Shown in pieces: positions 31,730-41,391 of a stretch of DNA of 64,000 bases (position 1 is its first letter; each line of letters starts with the position of its first letter). The stretch is from contig JBBCGS010000001.1 in assembly GCA_037200125.1 (NCBI GenBank), positions 682,001-746,000 of the forward strand, in the 5' to 3' direction. The translations under genes were made by a program, and so were the position numbers. The notes under the pieces were generated by a model. That model was not told the DNA's origin and ran no database searches. It saw only the letters and a program-made list of their open reading frames with translations. The DNA is from JADGHX01 sp037200125 (GTDB lineage Bacteria; Pseudomonadota; Gammaproteobacteria; Steroidobacterales; Steroidobacteraceae).

Positions 31730-33736
31730 CTATGGACTCCGGCCCGGTAACGCAAAAGCGACGACGGAGTCGCCCCGCGAGACGCCGAGCGGCCCATGGC
31801 CGCCGGCGGCGATGACGACGTACTGCCGCCCGTTCTTGCCGGCACGATACGTCATGGGGGTGGCCTGGCCACCCGCAGGCAGCGCATGCTTCCACAATTC
31901 GCGGCCGGTTTCGAGGTCAAAGGCGCGCAATTTTCGGTCCATGGTGCCCGCCACGAACACCAGGTTGCCCGCCGTGACGATCGGCCCGCCCAGGTTCGGC
32001 GTGCCGAAATCGCGCACCGGCATGAACCAGGGCGTTAGATTTTCCGTCGAGCCGAGCGGCACCTGCCAGGCGATGCGGTTCGTGCGCAGGTCGATGTTCA
32101 CGAGGCTGCCCCAGGGCGGCGAGGTGCACGGCAGGCCCCACGGCGACAGTAGCGGCTCGCGCCGCATGGCATACGGCGCGCCTCGCTGGTAGGAGAACTC
32201 GGAGCGCGGGTATTCGCCGGAGGCGCGCTGCTTCTCCATCTCGGCCGGCGACATCAGCGTCACGACCGTCGCGATGTGATTCACGGCGGCGAGCACGCGC
32301 TGGCCGCGCGGATCGTAGGCGATGCCGCCCCAGTTCACTCCGCCGATGTGGCCCGGCCACAGGATCGTGCCGCGCGTGTCGGGCGGCGTGTAAACGCCTT
32401 CGTTACGGTACTTGCGGATGAGGTCGCGACACCGCCCGCGATCCCAGAAGGTGATGCCCCAGGCGTCGTCGTTGCCGAGCGGGCGCTGCTCGACGAGCGC
32501 GGGCAAGGCGGAAAACGGCTGAGTCGGGGAGGCCGCTTCACCGGGCACGTTGCTCGGAGGGACTCCCTCTTCGCGCATCGCGACCACCGGTTTGCCGGTG
32601 TCGCGCTCGAAGATGAACACCATACCGCTCTTCGTCGCCTGGATCACGGCGGGCATTGGCGCGCCGCGCCGTTCCATCTCGACGAGCGCGGGCTGCGCGG
32701 CCAGGTCGTAGTCCCACAGGTCATGGTGGATCAGCTGCTGATGCCAGCGCAGCTGGCCCGTGTTGGCGTCCAGCGCGAGCAGCGAATTGGCGAAGCGATT
32801 GTCGCCGAGCCGCTTGCCGCCGTAGAAATCGGGGCTGGCGGAACCGGTGGGCACGAACACGAGCCCCTTGTCTGGATCCACAGACATCGGCGCCCAGGCG
32901 TTGGCGGCGCCCGTTGCGGCGGCCTGGCTCAGATCCCACGCGCTTGCGGCGGGATGCGTGGGTGAATCCGGCAGCGGATCGAACGCCCACTTCCGCGCGC
33001 CACTGATCACGTCATACGCGCGGATGACACCGCGCTCCACATCTGTCGCGCGGTTGTCGCCGACCGCCGAGCCAACCACGACGACGTTGTTGAGCACCGC
33101 TGGCGGCGAAGTGATCGTGTACTCGCCGCGATCCCGGATGCGAACGCCTTGCGTGAGATCCACAGCGCCCTGGGTTCCGAAGTCCGCGCAGGGTTGCCCC
33201 GTCATCGCGTCGAGTGCGAGGAGGCGCGCGTCCAGCGTGCCGGTGAAGATGCGGCGAAGGCATGCGCCCTGCTTGCCGGGCGTTTCGTCTTCCCACACCG
33301 TCACGCCGCGTGCGGCCGTCTGGCCGTAGTGGCGCGTGCGATCGATGCGCGGATCGTGGCGCCAGCGCTCCTTGCCCGTCTCCGGGTCGAGCGCGATGAC
33401 GATGTTGGTTGCCGTCTCGAGGTAGAGCATGCCGAACGCGAGCACGGGCGTGGATTCGAAGGTCAGCTTGTCGGCGCTCGCGAAGCCTTCGCCCCGCTCG
33501 CGCGTGTGGTATTCCCAGGCCACCTCCAGCTGCGCCACGTTGTTGCGGTCGATCTGGTCGAGGCTCGAAAAGCGGTCGCCGTAAACGTCCCCACCGTAAG
33601 AACCCCAGTCGCTCGCATCCGGGGACTGAGCGTGGGCCGCGTGCATGCCGGTCGCGGCGAGGAGCAGCGCCGCGGCCCCGGCGAGCGCGATTGCACGAAG
33701 GTGGCCAATGCGGTGGGCGGTATCGGTTCGGGGCAT
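31730..33736 (-). CDS. secreted PQQ-dependent dehydrogenase (quinoprotein glucose dehydrogenase type)
   Basis: 668 residues. A signal peptide (LAGAAALLLAATGMHAAHAQ) exports it to the periplasm. The eight-bladed PQQ propeller starts at DWGSYGGDVYGDRFSSLDQI. Propeller docking motifs include ALDPETGKERWRHDP, LLALDANTGQLRWHQQL and RAFDLETGRELWKHALP near the C-terminus. HHDLWDYDLAAQPALVE and GGVNWGGIAYDP match membrane-type glucose/alcohol quinoproteins, but the five-helix membrane domain of Gcd is absent. The ATG at 33736 starts the signal peptide; longer in-frame starts lie antisense to the patatin gene. The substrate is not determined. Confidence 0.88.
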   Translation of the reverse strand: MPRTDTAHRIGHLRAIALAGAAALLLAATGMHAAHAQSPDASDWGSYGGDVYGDRFSSLDQIDRNNVAQLEVAWEYHTRERGEGFASADKLTFESTPVLAFGMLYLETATNIVIALDPETGKERWRHDPRIDRTRHYGQTAARGVTVWEDETPGKQGACLRRIFTGTLDARLLALDAMTGQPCADFGTQGAVDLTQGVRIRDRGEYTITSPPAVLNNVVVVGSAVGDNRATDVERGVIRAYDVISGARKWAFDPLPDSPTHPAASAWDLSQAAATGAANAWAPMSVDPDKGLVFVPTGSASPDFYGGKRLGDNRFANSLLALDANTGQLRWHQQLIHHDLWDYDLAAQPALVEMERRGAPMPAVIQATKSGMVFIFERDTGKPVVAMREEGVPPSNVPGEAASPTQPFSALPALVEQRPLGNDDAWGITFWDRGRCRDLIRKYRNEGVYTPPDTRGTILWPGHIGGVNWGGIAYDPRGQRVLAAVNHIATVVTLMSPAEMEKQRASGEYPRSEFSYQRGAPYAMRREPLLSPWGLPCTSPPWGSLVNIDLRTNRIAWQVPLGSTENLTPWFMPVRDFGTPNLGGPIVTAGNLVFVAGTMDRKLRAFDLETGRELWKHALPAGGQATPMTYRAGKNGRQYVVIAAGGHGPLGVSRGDSVVAFALPGRSP

Positions 33737-33833
33737 TCGTCCATTATCCGATATCGCGCGCGGCCTGCGTCGGAACGGGTTCGCCTTCGCGTCACCAATA
33801 GGCGCGTCCGGCCAATGCTGTATTCTTGCCGCC

Positions 33834-36251
33834 GTGAAACAACGGGCAGGCGCACCCCGGCGCGGGGTCTCCTCAATTCTGAATGTGGTGGCGGTGGCGG
33901 CCCTGGCGCTCTTCGGCGCGTCGGTGACGACCGCGCAGGAGCAGCGGCAGCCGCAGCCCGTGCTGCCTCGCCCCGCCCAGATTCCGCAGCCCACCCCCGA
34001 GGATCGCGCGAAGGCGGAAGCTACGCCGAACGCGCCGACGCAGCCGGCCGGCGTGGCCGCGCCCACGCGGAGTGTGCCGGGCGCCAACCCGGTGGAGCGG
34101 GGCCGCACGCCAGCGGGTCGCCCCCGGATCGGTCTCGTGCTTTCGGGCGGCGGCGCGCGCGGCGCGGCGCATATCGGCGTGCTCAAAGTGCTCGACCAGC
34201 TGCACGTGCCGATCGATGCGATCGCGGGCACGAGCATGGGCGCCGTTGTCGGCGGCCTCTATGCGACCGGCTTTTCGGCGGACGACATCGAGCGCATCGT
34301 GGGCACGCTCGATTGGCAGGACGCGTTCAAGGATCGGCCGCCGCGCGCCGAGCTCACGTTCCGCCGCAAGCAGGAAGACCAGAACTTCCTCGTGAAATTT
34401 CCGCTCGGCCTGCGCAGCGGAAATTTCCTGCTGCCGAAGGGTCTCATCCAGGGCCAGAAGCTGAACCAGACGCTGCGCAAGCTGACGCTGCCTGTCGCAC
34501 GGATTACAAACTTCGATCAACTGCCCACGCCGTTCCGCGCGGTTGCCACCGATCTGGAAACGGGCGACGCCGTCGTGCTGGATCACGGCGATCTCACGAG
34601 CGCGTTGCGCGCCAGCCTTTCCGCACCGGGCGTGTTCTCACCGGTGGAAAGGGAAGGGCGGCTGCTGGTGGACGGCGGCCTTGCCGAAAACCTGCCCATC
34701 GACGTGGCGCGACAGATGGGCGTGGACGTGGTCATCGTCGTCGACGTCGGCTTCCCGCTGCTCGATCGCAGCAAGCTCAACTCCGCGCCGACGATCTCGA
34801 ACCAGATGCTCGCGATCCTCGTGCGCAAGAACTCCGATCAGCAGCGCGCGACACTCACCGATCGGGACGTCGTCATCGATCCGCCGCTCGGCGAAGCGTC
34901 GTCGTTCGATTTCGGCATCGTCTCGAAGGCGATACGCCAGGGTGTGGAGGCGGCGCGCGCCGCGTCGCCGAAGCTCGCCGCGCTGGCCGTGAGTCCCGAC
35001 GATTACCAGGTGTATCAAGTACGGCGTGAAGACATTCGCCGCGGCACGCCCACCGTGGACTTCGTGCGCATCGAGCCCGGCAGCGAGCGCTACACCGAGG
35101 CGCTTACCGAGCTGTTCAAGGATGTCGTGGGCAAGCCCGTGGATCCGGACGATCTCGGCAAACGCGTCGCGGGCTATTACGGCAAGGGCAATCTCGAAGC
35201 GCTCGATTACTCGCTGGTGCAGGACGATCGCGATCGCTATGGACTTGCGCTCACCGCGCGCCGCAATTCCTGGGGCCCGAACTACGTGCGTTTCGGTCTC
35301 GCCCTCCAGGATGACTTCGAAGGCAATTCCACCTACAACGCGGCCGCGCGCTTCGTGCTGAGCGAGATCACACAACCGGGCGGCGAGTGGGTGTGGGACC
35401 TGCAGGTGGGCGAGACTTCACGCTTCGCCACCGAAGTGTATTTGCCGTTCTCGCAGAGCTCGCCCTATTTCATGGTGCCGCATGCGCAGATCGAGGCGAG
35501 CAACATTTCCGTCCTCAACGACAAGCTGGACAACATCGCCGAGTATCGCCAGCGCACGTTCTCTTACGGGCTCGATTTCGGTCGCGAGTTCGGCAACTGG
35601 GGCGAGATCCGCACGGGCTACGAGGTCGATCGCGGCAAGTCCCATGTGCGCGTCGGCGATCCGACACTCCCGGTGGGTGAGTTCGATTCGCGCGGCTATT
35701 TCGTGCGGCTGTCGTATGACCGGCTGGACGACGTCAACTTCCCGCGTCACGGTCAGTCCGCGACACTCGAATGGAACGGACAGCGCGCGGGCCTCGGCGG
35801 CGACATCACCGCGGACCGCATGGAGTTGAACTGGATCGCCGCGCGCACCTTCGGTCGGCAGACGGCGGTGTGGTGGACGTCGCTCGGCTCGGCGTTGAAC
35901 CAGCCTTCGCCCGACCTGCGCACGCAGTTCAAGCTCGGCGGCTTCCTGAATCTCTCCGGCGCCAAGGCGGACTCGCTCGTCGGCCCGCACTATGGCATCA
36001 GCCGGCTGCTGCTCTACCGGCAGATCGGGCGCGGCGGACCGGGCTTCCTCGACGTGCCGGTGTATCTCGGCCTGTCCCTGGAAGCAGGCAACGTCTGGCA
36101 GAAGCGAGGCGACGCGAGCTTCGGCGGCACCCGCAAGGACGCGAGCCTGTTCCTCGGCCTGGATACGCCCATCGGCCCGGTGTACCTGGGAACGGGATTC
36201 GAAGAACGCGGCAGCGAAATGTTCTACCTCTTCCTGGGCAGAACGTTCTGA
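33834..36251 (+). CDS. patatin-like phospholipase with POTRA and beta-barrel (type Vd-like outer-membrane protein)
   Basis: 805 residues, GTG start before a signal-peptide-like SSILNVVAVAALALFGAS. A Pro-rich linker follows. The patatin domain (about 97-310) has the oxyanion loop SGGGARGAAH (104-113), nucleophile S134 in AGTSMGAVVGG and catalytic Asp in VDGGLAENLP. A single POTRA-like region (about 395-465, VDFVRIEPGSERYTEAL) precedes a C-terminal beta-barrel ending in FLGRTF, with the terminal Phe typical of outer-membrane proteins. This is the PlpD-type layout, which secretes or displays the lipase. It is divergent from the PQQ dehydrogenase, with about 100 bases between starts. Confidence 0.88.
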   Translation: MKQRAGAPRRGVSSILNVVAVAALALFGASVTTAQEQRQPQPVLPRPAQIPQPTPEDRAKAEATPNAPTQPAGVAAPTRSVPGANPVERGRTPAGRPRIGLVLSGGGARGAAHIGVLKVLDQLHVPIDAIAGTSMGAVVGGLYATGFSADDIERIVGTLDWQDAFKDRPPRAELTFRRKQEDQNFLVKFPLGLRSGNFLLPKGLIQGQKLNQTLRKLTLPVARITNFDQLPTPFRAVATDLETGDAVVLDHGDLTSALRASLSAPGVFSPVEREGRLLVDGGLAENLPIDVARQMGVDVVIVVDVGFPLLDRSKLNSAPTISNQMLAILVRKNSDQQRATLTDRDVVIDPPLGEASSFDFGIVSKAIRQGVEAARAASPKLAALAVSPDDYQVYQVRREDIRRGTPTVDFVRIEPGSERYTEALTELFKDVVGKPVDPDDLGKRVAGYYGKGNLEALDYSLVQDDRDRYGLALTARRNSWGPNYVRFGLALQDDFEGNSTYNAAARFVLSEITQPGGEWVWDLQVGETSRFATEVYLPFSQSSPYFMVPHAQIEASNISVLNDKLDNIAEYRQRTFSYGLDFGREFGNWGEIRTGYEVDRGKSHVRVGDPTLPVGEFDSRGYFVRLSYDRLDDVNFPRHGQSATLEWNGQRAGLGGDITADRMELNWIAARTFGRQTAVWWTSLGSALNQPSPDLRTQFKLGGFLNLSGAKADSLVGPHYGISRLLLYRQIGRGGPGFLDVPVYLGLSLEAGNVWQKRGDASFGGTRKDASLFLGLDTPIGPVYLGTGFEERGSEMFYLFLGRTF

Positions 36252-36270
36252 TGGCCGAGGCGCCTATACG

Positions 36271-36386
36271 CTGACGGTCTGACGGTCTGACGGTCTGACG
36301 GTCTGACGGTCTGACGGTCTGACGGTCTGACGGTCTGACGGTCTGACGGTCTGACGGTCTGACGGTCTGACGGTCTGACGGTCTGA
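36271..36386 (+). repeat. tandem 8-bp repeat, 14.5 copies
   Basis: CTGACGGT is repeated 14 times without a mismatch, plus CTGA, starting 19 bases after the patatin stop. A unit of 8 is not a multiple of 3 and the tract is non-coding. Perfect copies imply recent slippage, so the length should vary between isolates. Confidence 0.97.
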
Positions 36387-36450
36387 GCGGGCCGTGCGTC
36401 GCCAGAGGGCGCACCACGTCGCGCGCGCAGGCGCCGCGGAGCGCGCCGGC

Positions 36451-36717
36451 CTAAAGCCCGCGAGACTCGGAGAGCTTCTCCACCTTCTGAAAAACCAGCG
36501 ATGGCGTATCGCCAGACCTGGAGTATTGATGCCGCCGGCTCATCTCAGCCAACGCCGCATCCCGCTCCTCAGGGGAGGGATACCAGTGCAACCGATGCCA
36601 CTCCTCCCCGAGAAGCTTCCGGAAAGGATCCCCCGCCGGCAGGCTGACGCGGACCCCATAAGGCCGCAACTGCTCGATCGGCGGCCGCCTCAGGTTGTGT
36701 GACTGGCTGATTCCCAT
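36451..36717 (-). CDS. hypothetical protein, 88 aa
   Basis: Not recognised. 88 residues with no signal or membrane segment. The N-terminal half contains IEQLRPYGVRVSLPAGDPFRKLLG and the middle EEWHRLHWYPSPEERDAALAEM, a helical amphipathic stretch; the end is SLVFQKVEKL. Composition looks like a real soluble protein. The ATG at 36717 is chosen from the start of this conserved-looking stretch; longer in-frame versions run into the next gene antisense. It lies 40 bases downstream of the following gene on the same strand. Confidence 0.6.
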   Translation of the reverse strand: MGISQSHNLRRPPIEQLRPYGVRVSLPAGDPFRKLLGEEWHRLHWYPSPEERDAALAEMSRRHQYSRSGDTPSLVFQKVEKLSESRGL

Positions 36718-36757
36718 GCGCGCGAAGCTTAGGGATGGCCGCCCGGCGGAGCAAGCC

Positions 36758-37462
36758 CTACCACGCTGCGGCCGTGCGCATCCCCGCTGGCTGGCGTGAC
36801 GCTTCGACGGCCTCGACGAGCAGCGTCCAGGCCTTGCGGGACGGCTCGTCCACGGACACCCAGGCATCGCCCGCCAGCATCTTGCCGAACTCGATGTACC
36901 AGCGGCCATACAGTACGGGATCGCCCAGCGAGAAGTTTTCACACACTTCGATGAAGCGCTGTACGAGCGCCTGTGCGGCTTGTGAACGCGCCCCGGCGTT
37001 GCTCGCATTGAGCGCAAGCGCTTCGGCGGCGATCTCATCGAGCGCCTTGCCCCATTTTGAAGCCGTGCGCGCCTCACAGCAGAAGTCGAAGACCCTGCTC
37101 TCCGTAACGCTGTCGTCCGCCGCCGTCTTCATCACGAGCCGGAGGCCGAGCGCGTGCACTTTTCTCGTCACGGCCTCATTCCAGTTACCGCGTGTGGCCA
37201 GCCGCTCGCGGTGGCGATACCTCACCATGAGCTGGTTGTTCTGGAGCATCAGCTTCTGCACGGCGTCGCAGCCCGGTGAGGCGCCTTCGTTCATGAGCCG
37301 TATCAGCGCTTGCACGATCACGCGCGCCGATACCAGATGCTCGCGCGCCTCCGCCAGCTCCTGCTTCGGCAGGTACGCGGTGTAGGTCATCCACTCGCGC
37401 TCTTCTTCGGGCGTGAGCATTTCGTTGATGAGCTCACGCGTGATCACGTGCAGGTCTTGCAT
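36758..37462 (-). CDS. uncharacterised helical protein, weakly TipAS-like
   Basis: 234 residues, soluble and all-helical by composition. The ATG at 37462 has a good AGGAG 7 bases upstream. The N-terminal part (LTPEEEREWMTY, then ALIRLMNEGASPGCDAVQKL) recalls TipAS-type drug-binding helices, with a glycine-proline turn between two helices, but the match is weak. The C-terminal half (LVQRFIEVCENFSLGDPVLYG, YIEFGKMLAGD) is distinctive and not recognised. It lies 75 bases beyond the truncated glmS on the same strand. No function is proposed. Confidence 0.6.
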   Translation of the reverse strand: MQDLHVITRELINEMLTPEEEREWMTYTAYLPKQELAEAREHLVSARVIVQALIRLMNEGASPGCDAVQKLMLQNNQLMVRYRHRERLATRGNWNEAVTRKVHALGLRLVMKTAADDSVTESRVFDFCCEARTASKWGKALDEIAAEALALNASNAGARSQAAQALVQRFIEVCENFSLGDPVLYGRWYIEFGKMLAGDAWVSVDEPSRKAWTLLVEAVEASRQPAGMRTAAAW

Positions 37463-37536
37463 CTCGAGGCTCCTGGTCGGCTCGGCGGCGACAATGAAGC
37501 ATGACGCAGGGTCCGGGTCAAACGCAGCGGCAGCGT

Positions 37537-38604
37537 TTACTCCACCGTTACGGACTTCGCGAGATTCCTCGGCTGATCGATGTCCGTGCCGCGCGCGAGC
37601 GCGGTGTGATATGCGAGCAGCTGCAAGGGAATATTCAGCAGGATCGGGTCGAGCTCGGGCTCCGACTTGGGCACTTCGATGACGCCGTCGACGGCCACGG
37701 GGACGGGCTGCGGATGCGTGATGACATAAGTCGGCCCGCGTCGCGCGCGGATTTCCTCGATGGTCGACACGTTCTTGGCGAAGAGGTCGTCGCGCGGGAG
37801 CACGATCATCGTCGGCGTCTCGGGCGAGATCAGCGCGAGCGGGCCATGCTTCAGCTCCGAGGCCGGATAGGCCTCCGCGTGCACATAGCTCACTTCCTTC
37901 AGCTTCAGCGCGCCTTCCATCGCCACCGGATAGCCGGCGGCGCGGCCCACGAAATAGGCGTCGCGTGCTTTCGCGAAGGCGCCCGCCCGCGAGGCGATCC
38001 GATCTTCCCGCGCGAGAATTGCTTCGACCTGCGCCGGCAACGCACTCAGCGCGCTCAGCAGGCGAGTGCCATTCGCCGCCGACAGATCGCGAAGCCGCCC
38101 GAGATAGATCGCGAACAATGCGAACGCCACCGCCGTGCTGGTGAACGTCTTGGTCGAGACGACGGCGACCTCGGGGCCCGCGTGTAGATAGATTCCCCGC
38201 CCGCATTCGCGCGCGATGGTGCTGCCCACCGAGTTGACGATGCCGAACACGCGCGCGCCCTTGCGCTTCACTTCCTGTACGGCGCTCAGTGTGTCGAACG
38301 TTTCGCCGGACTGGCTGACCGCGATGTACAGCGTGTCCGGCTCGATGACCGGATTGCGATACCGAAACTCCGACGCCGCTTCCGCGTGCGCGGGAATGCG
38401 CGCCAGCTGCTCGATGAGTTGCGCGCCGACGCAGCCCGCGATGTACGCCGAGCCGCAGCCGAGGATCTTCACCCGCTTCGCTTCGAGCAGCTCGCGCGCG
38501 GCGAGCTCGAGCCCGCCGAGATGCGTGGTGCTGAAGCGCGTCTCCAGCCGGCCGCTCAGCACGCGGCGGATCGCATCCGGCTGTTCGGCGATCTCCTTGC
38601 GCAT
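37537..38604 (-). pseudogene. glmS: 5'-truncated glutamine-fructose-6-phosphate aminotransferase (isomerase half)
   Basis: The two SIS domains of GlmS are complete: CGSAYIAGCVGAQLIEQLA, SQSGETFDTLSAV, STKTFTSTAVAFALFA, then EVSYVHAEAYPASELKHGPLALI, and the GlmS end DIDQPRNLAKSVTVE. The N-terminal glutaminase (about 240 residues, starting with its catalytic Cys) is absent. GlmS-like sequence extends upstream past the ATG at 38604 (PLAIDWQFEALTKGGFNHFMRKEI) to about 38690, then stops where another gene remnant begins. If translated from 38604 it would be a 355-residue SIS protein able only to use ammonia or isomerise; a stand-alone SIS deaminase is an alternative reading. Confidence 0.75.
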
Positions 38605-38782
38605 GAAGTGATTGAAGCCGCCTTTGGTCAGCGCCTCGAACTGCCAGTCGATCGCGAGCGGCGCGCGCGAAATCGGGCCACCGTCGAGCGTGTTGCCGCC
38701 GCCCGAGTTCGATCCATCGCCCGGCTTCCCTGAAGGTCGCGCGGTGATTTCTACAGTGAAGTGTGCACCCGAAGCGGCGAAG

Positions 38783-39352
38783 CCGAAGAAAGTTGTGTGC
38801 CTGTCGACGATCGGAGCACAGGCGACGCAGACGAACCTGCTGACGCTGCGAACGTTGATGGAGCAGGCTCTGCAGACGCTTCCCATGCCCGTGACCTTCC
38901 TGCGCCCCGCATGGTTCATGGAGAACTTCGCATGGGACGTCGCGGCTGCGCGCGACGAGGGCGCCTTCACCAGTTTTCTTCAGCCGCTGGACAAGCCGGT
39001 GCCCATGATTGCGACGGCGGACGTCGGGCGTGTCGCCGCTGACTTGATTCAGCAGGACTGGACGGCTTCACGCGTCGTCGAACTCGAAGCGGCTCGCCGC
39101 GTGACACCGCGCGAGGTCGGCGCCACTTTCGCGAAGCTCCTTGGCCGCCCGGTCCGCGTCGAAGCGGTCCCGCGCGAAACATGGGACGCGCTGTTTCGAT
39201 CCCAGGGAATGCGGAACCCCGAGCCACGCATCCGCATGCTCGACGGCTTCAATGAAGGATGGATCGAGTTCGAAAGCGGGCAGGCGGGTTCGCTCAAGGG
39301 CTCCGTGACACTCGACACCGTGCTCGAAGGTCTGCTCGCACCTCGGATGTGA
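38783..39352 (+). pseudogene. 5'-truncated NmrA-like NAD(P)-binding protein
   Basis: About 190 residues of an NmrA/SDR-type protein: KKVVCLSTIGAQATQTNLLT, PMPVTFLRPAWFMENFAWDV, PVPMIATADVGRVAADLI and RVTPREVGATFAKLLGRPV, then a normal C-terminus. The glycine-rich nucleotide-binding N-terminus (about 90 residues) is missing. The break lies in the same 100 bases (about 38690-38780) where glmS on the other strand loses its start. It cannot bind NAD(P) in the usual way. Confidence 0.75.
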
Positions 39353-39388
39353 CACACTCGCGGCCATTCCTGCGATGGAGGCCGAACG

Positions 39389-39503
39389 ATGACCGCATTC
39401 GTTGCCCTGCTGCGCGCCGTAAACGTCGGTGGAACGGGCAAGCTGGACCGCTCGCAACATGAACACCATCGCCAAGCTGGCGGAGCTCGGCGCGAAGCTC
39501 TGA
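39389..39503 (+). pseudogene. DUF1697 remnant with internal deletion
   Basis: The first 19 codons are a perfect DUF1697 start, MTAFVALLRAVNVGGTGKL. Then, in another frame, the last 17 residues of the family follow, ARNMNTIAKLAELGAKL and stop. About 140 central residues are gone. The upstream spacing and start context remain intact. Confidence 0.75.
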
Positions 39504-39507
39504 GGCT

Positions 39508-41214
39508 TCAGGCGCGGGATTTCAGCAGCTCGACAACCTCGTCGAGACCGCTTCGCTCCAGAGACTCCATCGCGTTCAGACCCTCGCTGTTCTTCACCGT
39601 GGGATCCGCTCCGTGGGCGAGCAGGAGCTCCGCGATCTCGAGGGCGAGATCCTCGTCATCCGGCAGGTAGCAGAACAGCGAACCGTTCTTGTTGGCGAAT
39701 TTCGCAAGACCGGGGTCCGCCGTGAACAGCTCGCGCAGTCGTGCAACGTTTCCCATGTTGACGAGCGCGCCGGGCGTGCGGCTCAGGCTTCCCAGCATCG
39801 CAACCATGCGCGGCCGGTTGTTATGCAGTGCCCAGCCGAGCGGCACGCCGTCGAATCTCGTTTCCGCCGGATCGATCTGCGCGCCTCGTTCGATGAGCAG
39901 CTTGCCCACCCCGACCGCGTCGGTGCTCGCGGCGGCGTGCAATGGACGGAAATTCGTGTCGTCACGCACGTCGGGCGACATGCCGAGATCGAGCAGCAGC
40001 GTTGCGATATCGACGCGGTCGCTCGCGGCGGCGTGCAGAAACGGCCCCGCGTTCGTCAGGTATTCAGGATGTTCGCGAGCGAGCGCCCTTGCGGCGTTTC
40101 GATCCAGTCGCATGCAGGCCGCATGGAATGCGTCATGGCCCCGCAGTTCCTCGGCGACATTCCCAAAGCTCAGGAGGAGCGCCGCCATCTCCGTGTAGCC
40201 GAGCAACACGGCTTCGCTATGCAGGTTGCGTTTCGAGTAGGAGTGCTTCGTGGCGGGGTCCGCGCCGTGCGTCAGCAGCCACCGCGCTCGCGCCACGTCG
40301 TTGCGGGTTACGGCGTTGCCGAGCAGGTAGTTCAACATGCCGGCGTTTGGCCACGCCGATGCGGGCGCGGTCCATTTGCCGGTTTCGTTCCGGCGCGCGC
40401 TGCGTTCGTACAGGAAATCGAGCCAGAATACGTCATCATGCTCCAGTGACGTGTTGTAAAGAGCCTGTGGCTCATAGGGATCGGCGCCGCGTTCGATCAA
40501 CAATTCCGCGAGCGCCACGGCTTGCGGATGGCGCGGTTGTGAGAACTCGCCTTCCCCGATTGCGCCGGTGAGCGGCAGGAAGATACATCCCTCGTAATCA
40601 AGGTGAGCGCTCACGTTCGCTCCGGCATCGAGAAGCCGGCGAGCGATGGAGACCGCGTTCTCGGCCGCCGCCGCCACAGGCAGGCGCCCGTAGCAAACGT
40701 ATTGCAGCGGCTCCCAGTTTTGAGGGCCGCCTTTCTCGTTCGCCGCCTCCGGGCGGGCGGCGAGAAAACGTTCGACGGCTTCGAGATCTCCGCTCACCGC
40801 GGCGGTATGAATGCTGTGGCTCGCGATCCCGGGATGTTTCTCGAGAAGGCGCGCCGCATACTTCCACCGCGAGGGTTCGTCGGCGTACGTGCGATCCCAC
40901 TTTCCTGTTCCGGGGCGCACGCCATAGTGAATGCAGGAGTGCACGAGGAACTCGGCGACGAGCTTTTCGCGACTCTGGTCCGCGAGCGCGAGGTCTTCCA
41001 GCGCCGTTTTGAATGCGCCCCAGTTTTTCAGGCCGAACTCGCGGGCGAGCGCGTGTTGCACGTCGCGCAGTACCGGTTGAGCCGGTGCGCCGGGCCACGC
41101 GGCGCTCAGGCGTTCGCGCGCGTCGGCGTCGTTGGCACGAATGGCGTGCAACCAGCGTTTCGCTTCTTTGCGGAGAGTCTCGAGACTGCTTTGCGCAGTG
41201 AGATGGCGGATCAT
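39508..41214 (-). CDS. ankyrin repeat protein
   Basis: 568 residues, no signal peptide. An N-terminal helical region (about 1-110, SLETLRKEAKRWLHAIRAND and LRDVQHALAREFGLKNWGAF) is typical of ankyrin proteins in environmental proteobacteria. Repeats run from about 120 to the end, for example GDLEAVERFLAARPEA, ARWLLTHGADPATKHSYSK, GKLLIERGAQIDPAETRFDG and AELLLAHGADPTVKNSEGLN. It is probably a cytoplasmic protein-binding scaffold; the partner is unknown. The gene is complete, unlike its neighbours upstream, and ends 5 bases from the DUF1697 remnant. Confidence 0.85.
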   Translation of the reverse strand: MIRHLTAQSSLETLRKEAKRWLHAIRANDADARERLSAAWPGAPAQPVLRDVQHALAREFGLKNWGAFKTALEDLALADQSREKLVAEFLVHSCIHYGVRPGTGKWDRTYADEPSRWKYAARLLEKHPGIASHSIHTAAVSGDLEAVERFLAARPEAANEKGGPQNWEPLQYVCYGRLPVAAAAENAVSIARRLLDAGANVSAHLDYEGCIFLPLTGAIGEGEFSQPRHPQAVALAELLIERGADPYEPQALYNTSLEHDDVFWLDFLYERSARRNETGKWTAPASAWPNAGMLNYLLGNAVTRNDVARARWLLTHGADPATKHSYSKRNLHSEAVLLGYTEMAALLLSFGNVAEELRGHDAFHAACMRLDRNAARALAREHPEYLTNAGPFLHAAASDRVDIATLLLDLGMSPDVRDDTNFRPLHAAASTDAVGVGKLLIERGAQIDPAETRFDGVPLGWALHNNRPRMVAMLGSLSRTPGALVNMGNVARLRELFTADPGLAKFANKNGSLFCYLPDDEDLALEIAELLLAHGADPTVKNSEGLNAMESLERSGLDEVVELLKSRA

Positions 41215-41391
41215 GAGCCCTTCCTTCCGTTACTGCCCGAAGTCCGCTTGGCACAGGCCGGAAGAAAGTGGTGACGATCTGTTTCAGACCGATTGGGTGG
41301 GAGGTTCTCCCTTGCCGCGGACAGGTGGCGCCCCAAAGCGCACTGAAGGTAGTCTCCGGCAGCGGCGCGGGAATTGTCAATCGCGCGGAAG

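Noticed and set aside
31730..34237. Longer start for the PQQ dehydrogenase at 34237
   Set aside because: The extra residues are antisense to the patatin gene and precede the true signal peptide.
36735..36752. Further copy of the dispersed 20-bp sequence
   Set aside because: Only GGCCGCCCGGCG agrees; the CAATC half is absent.
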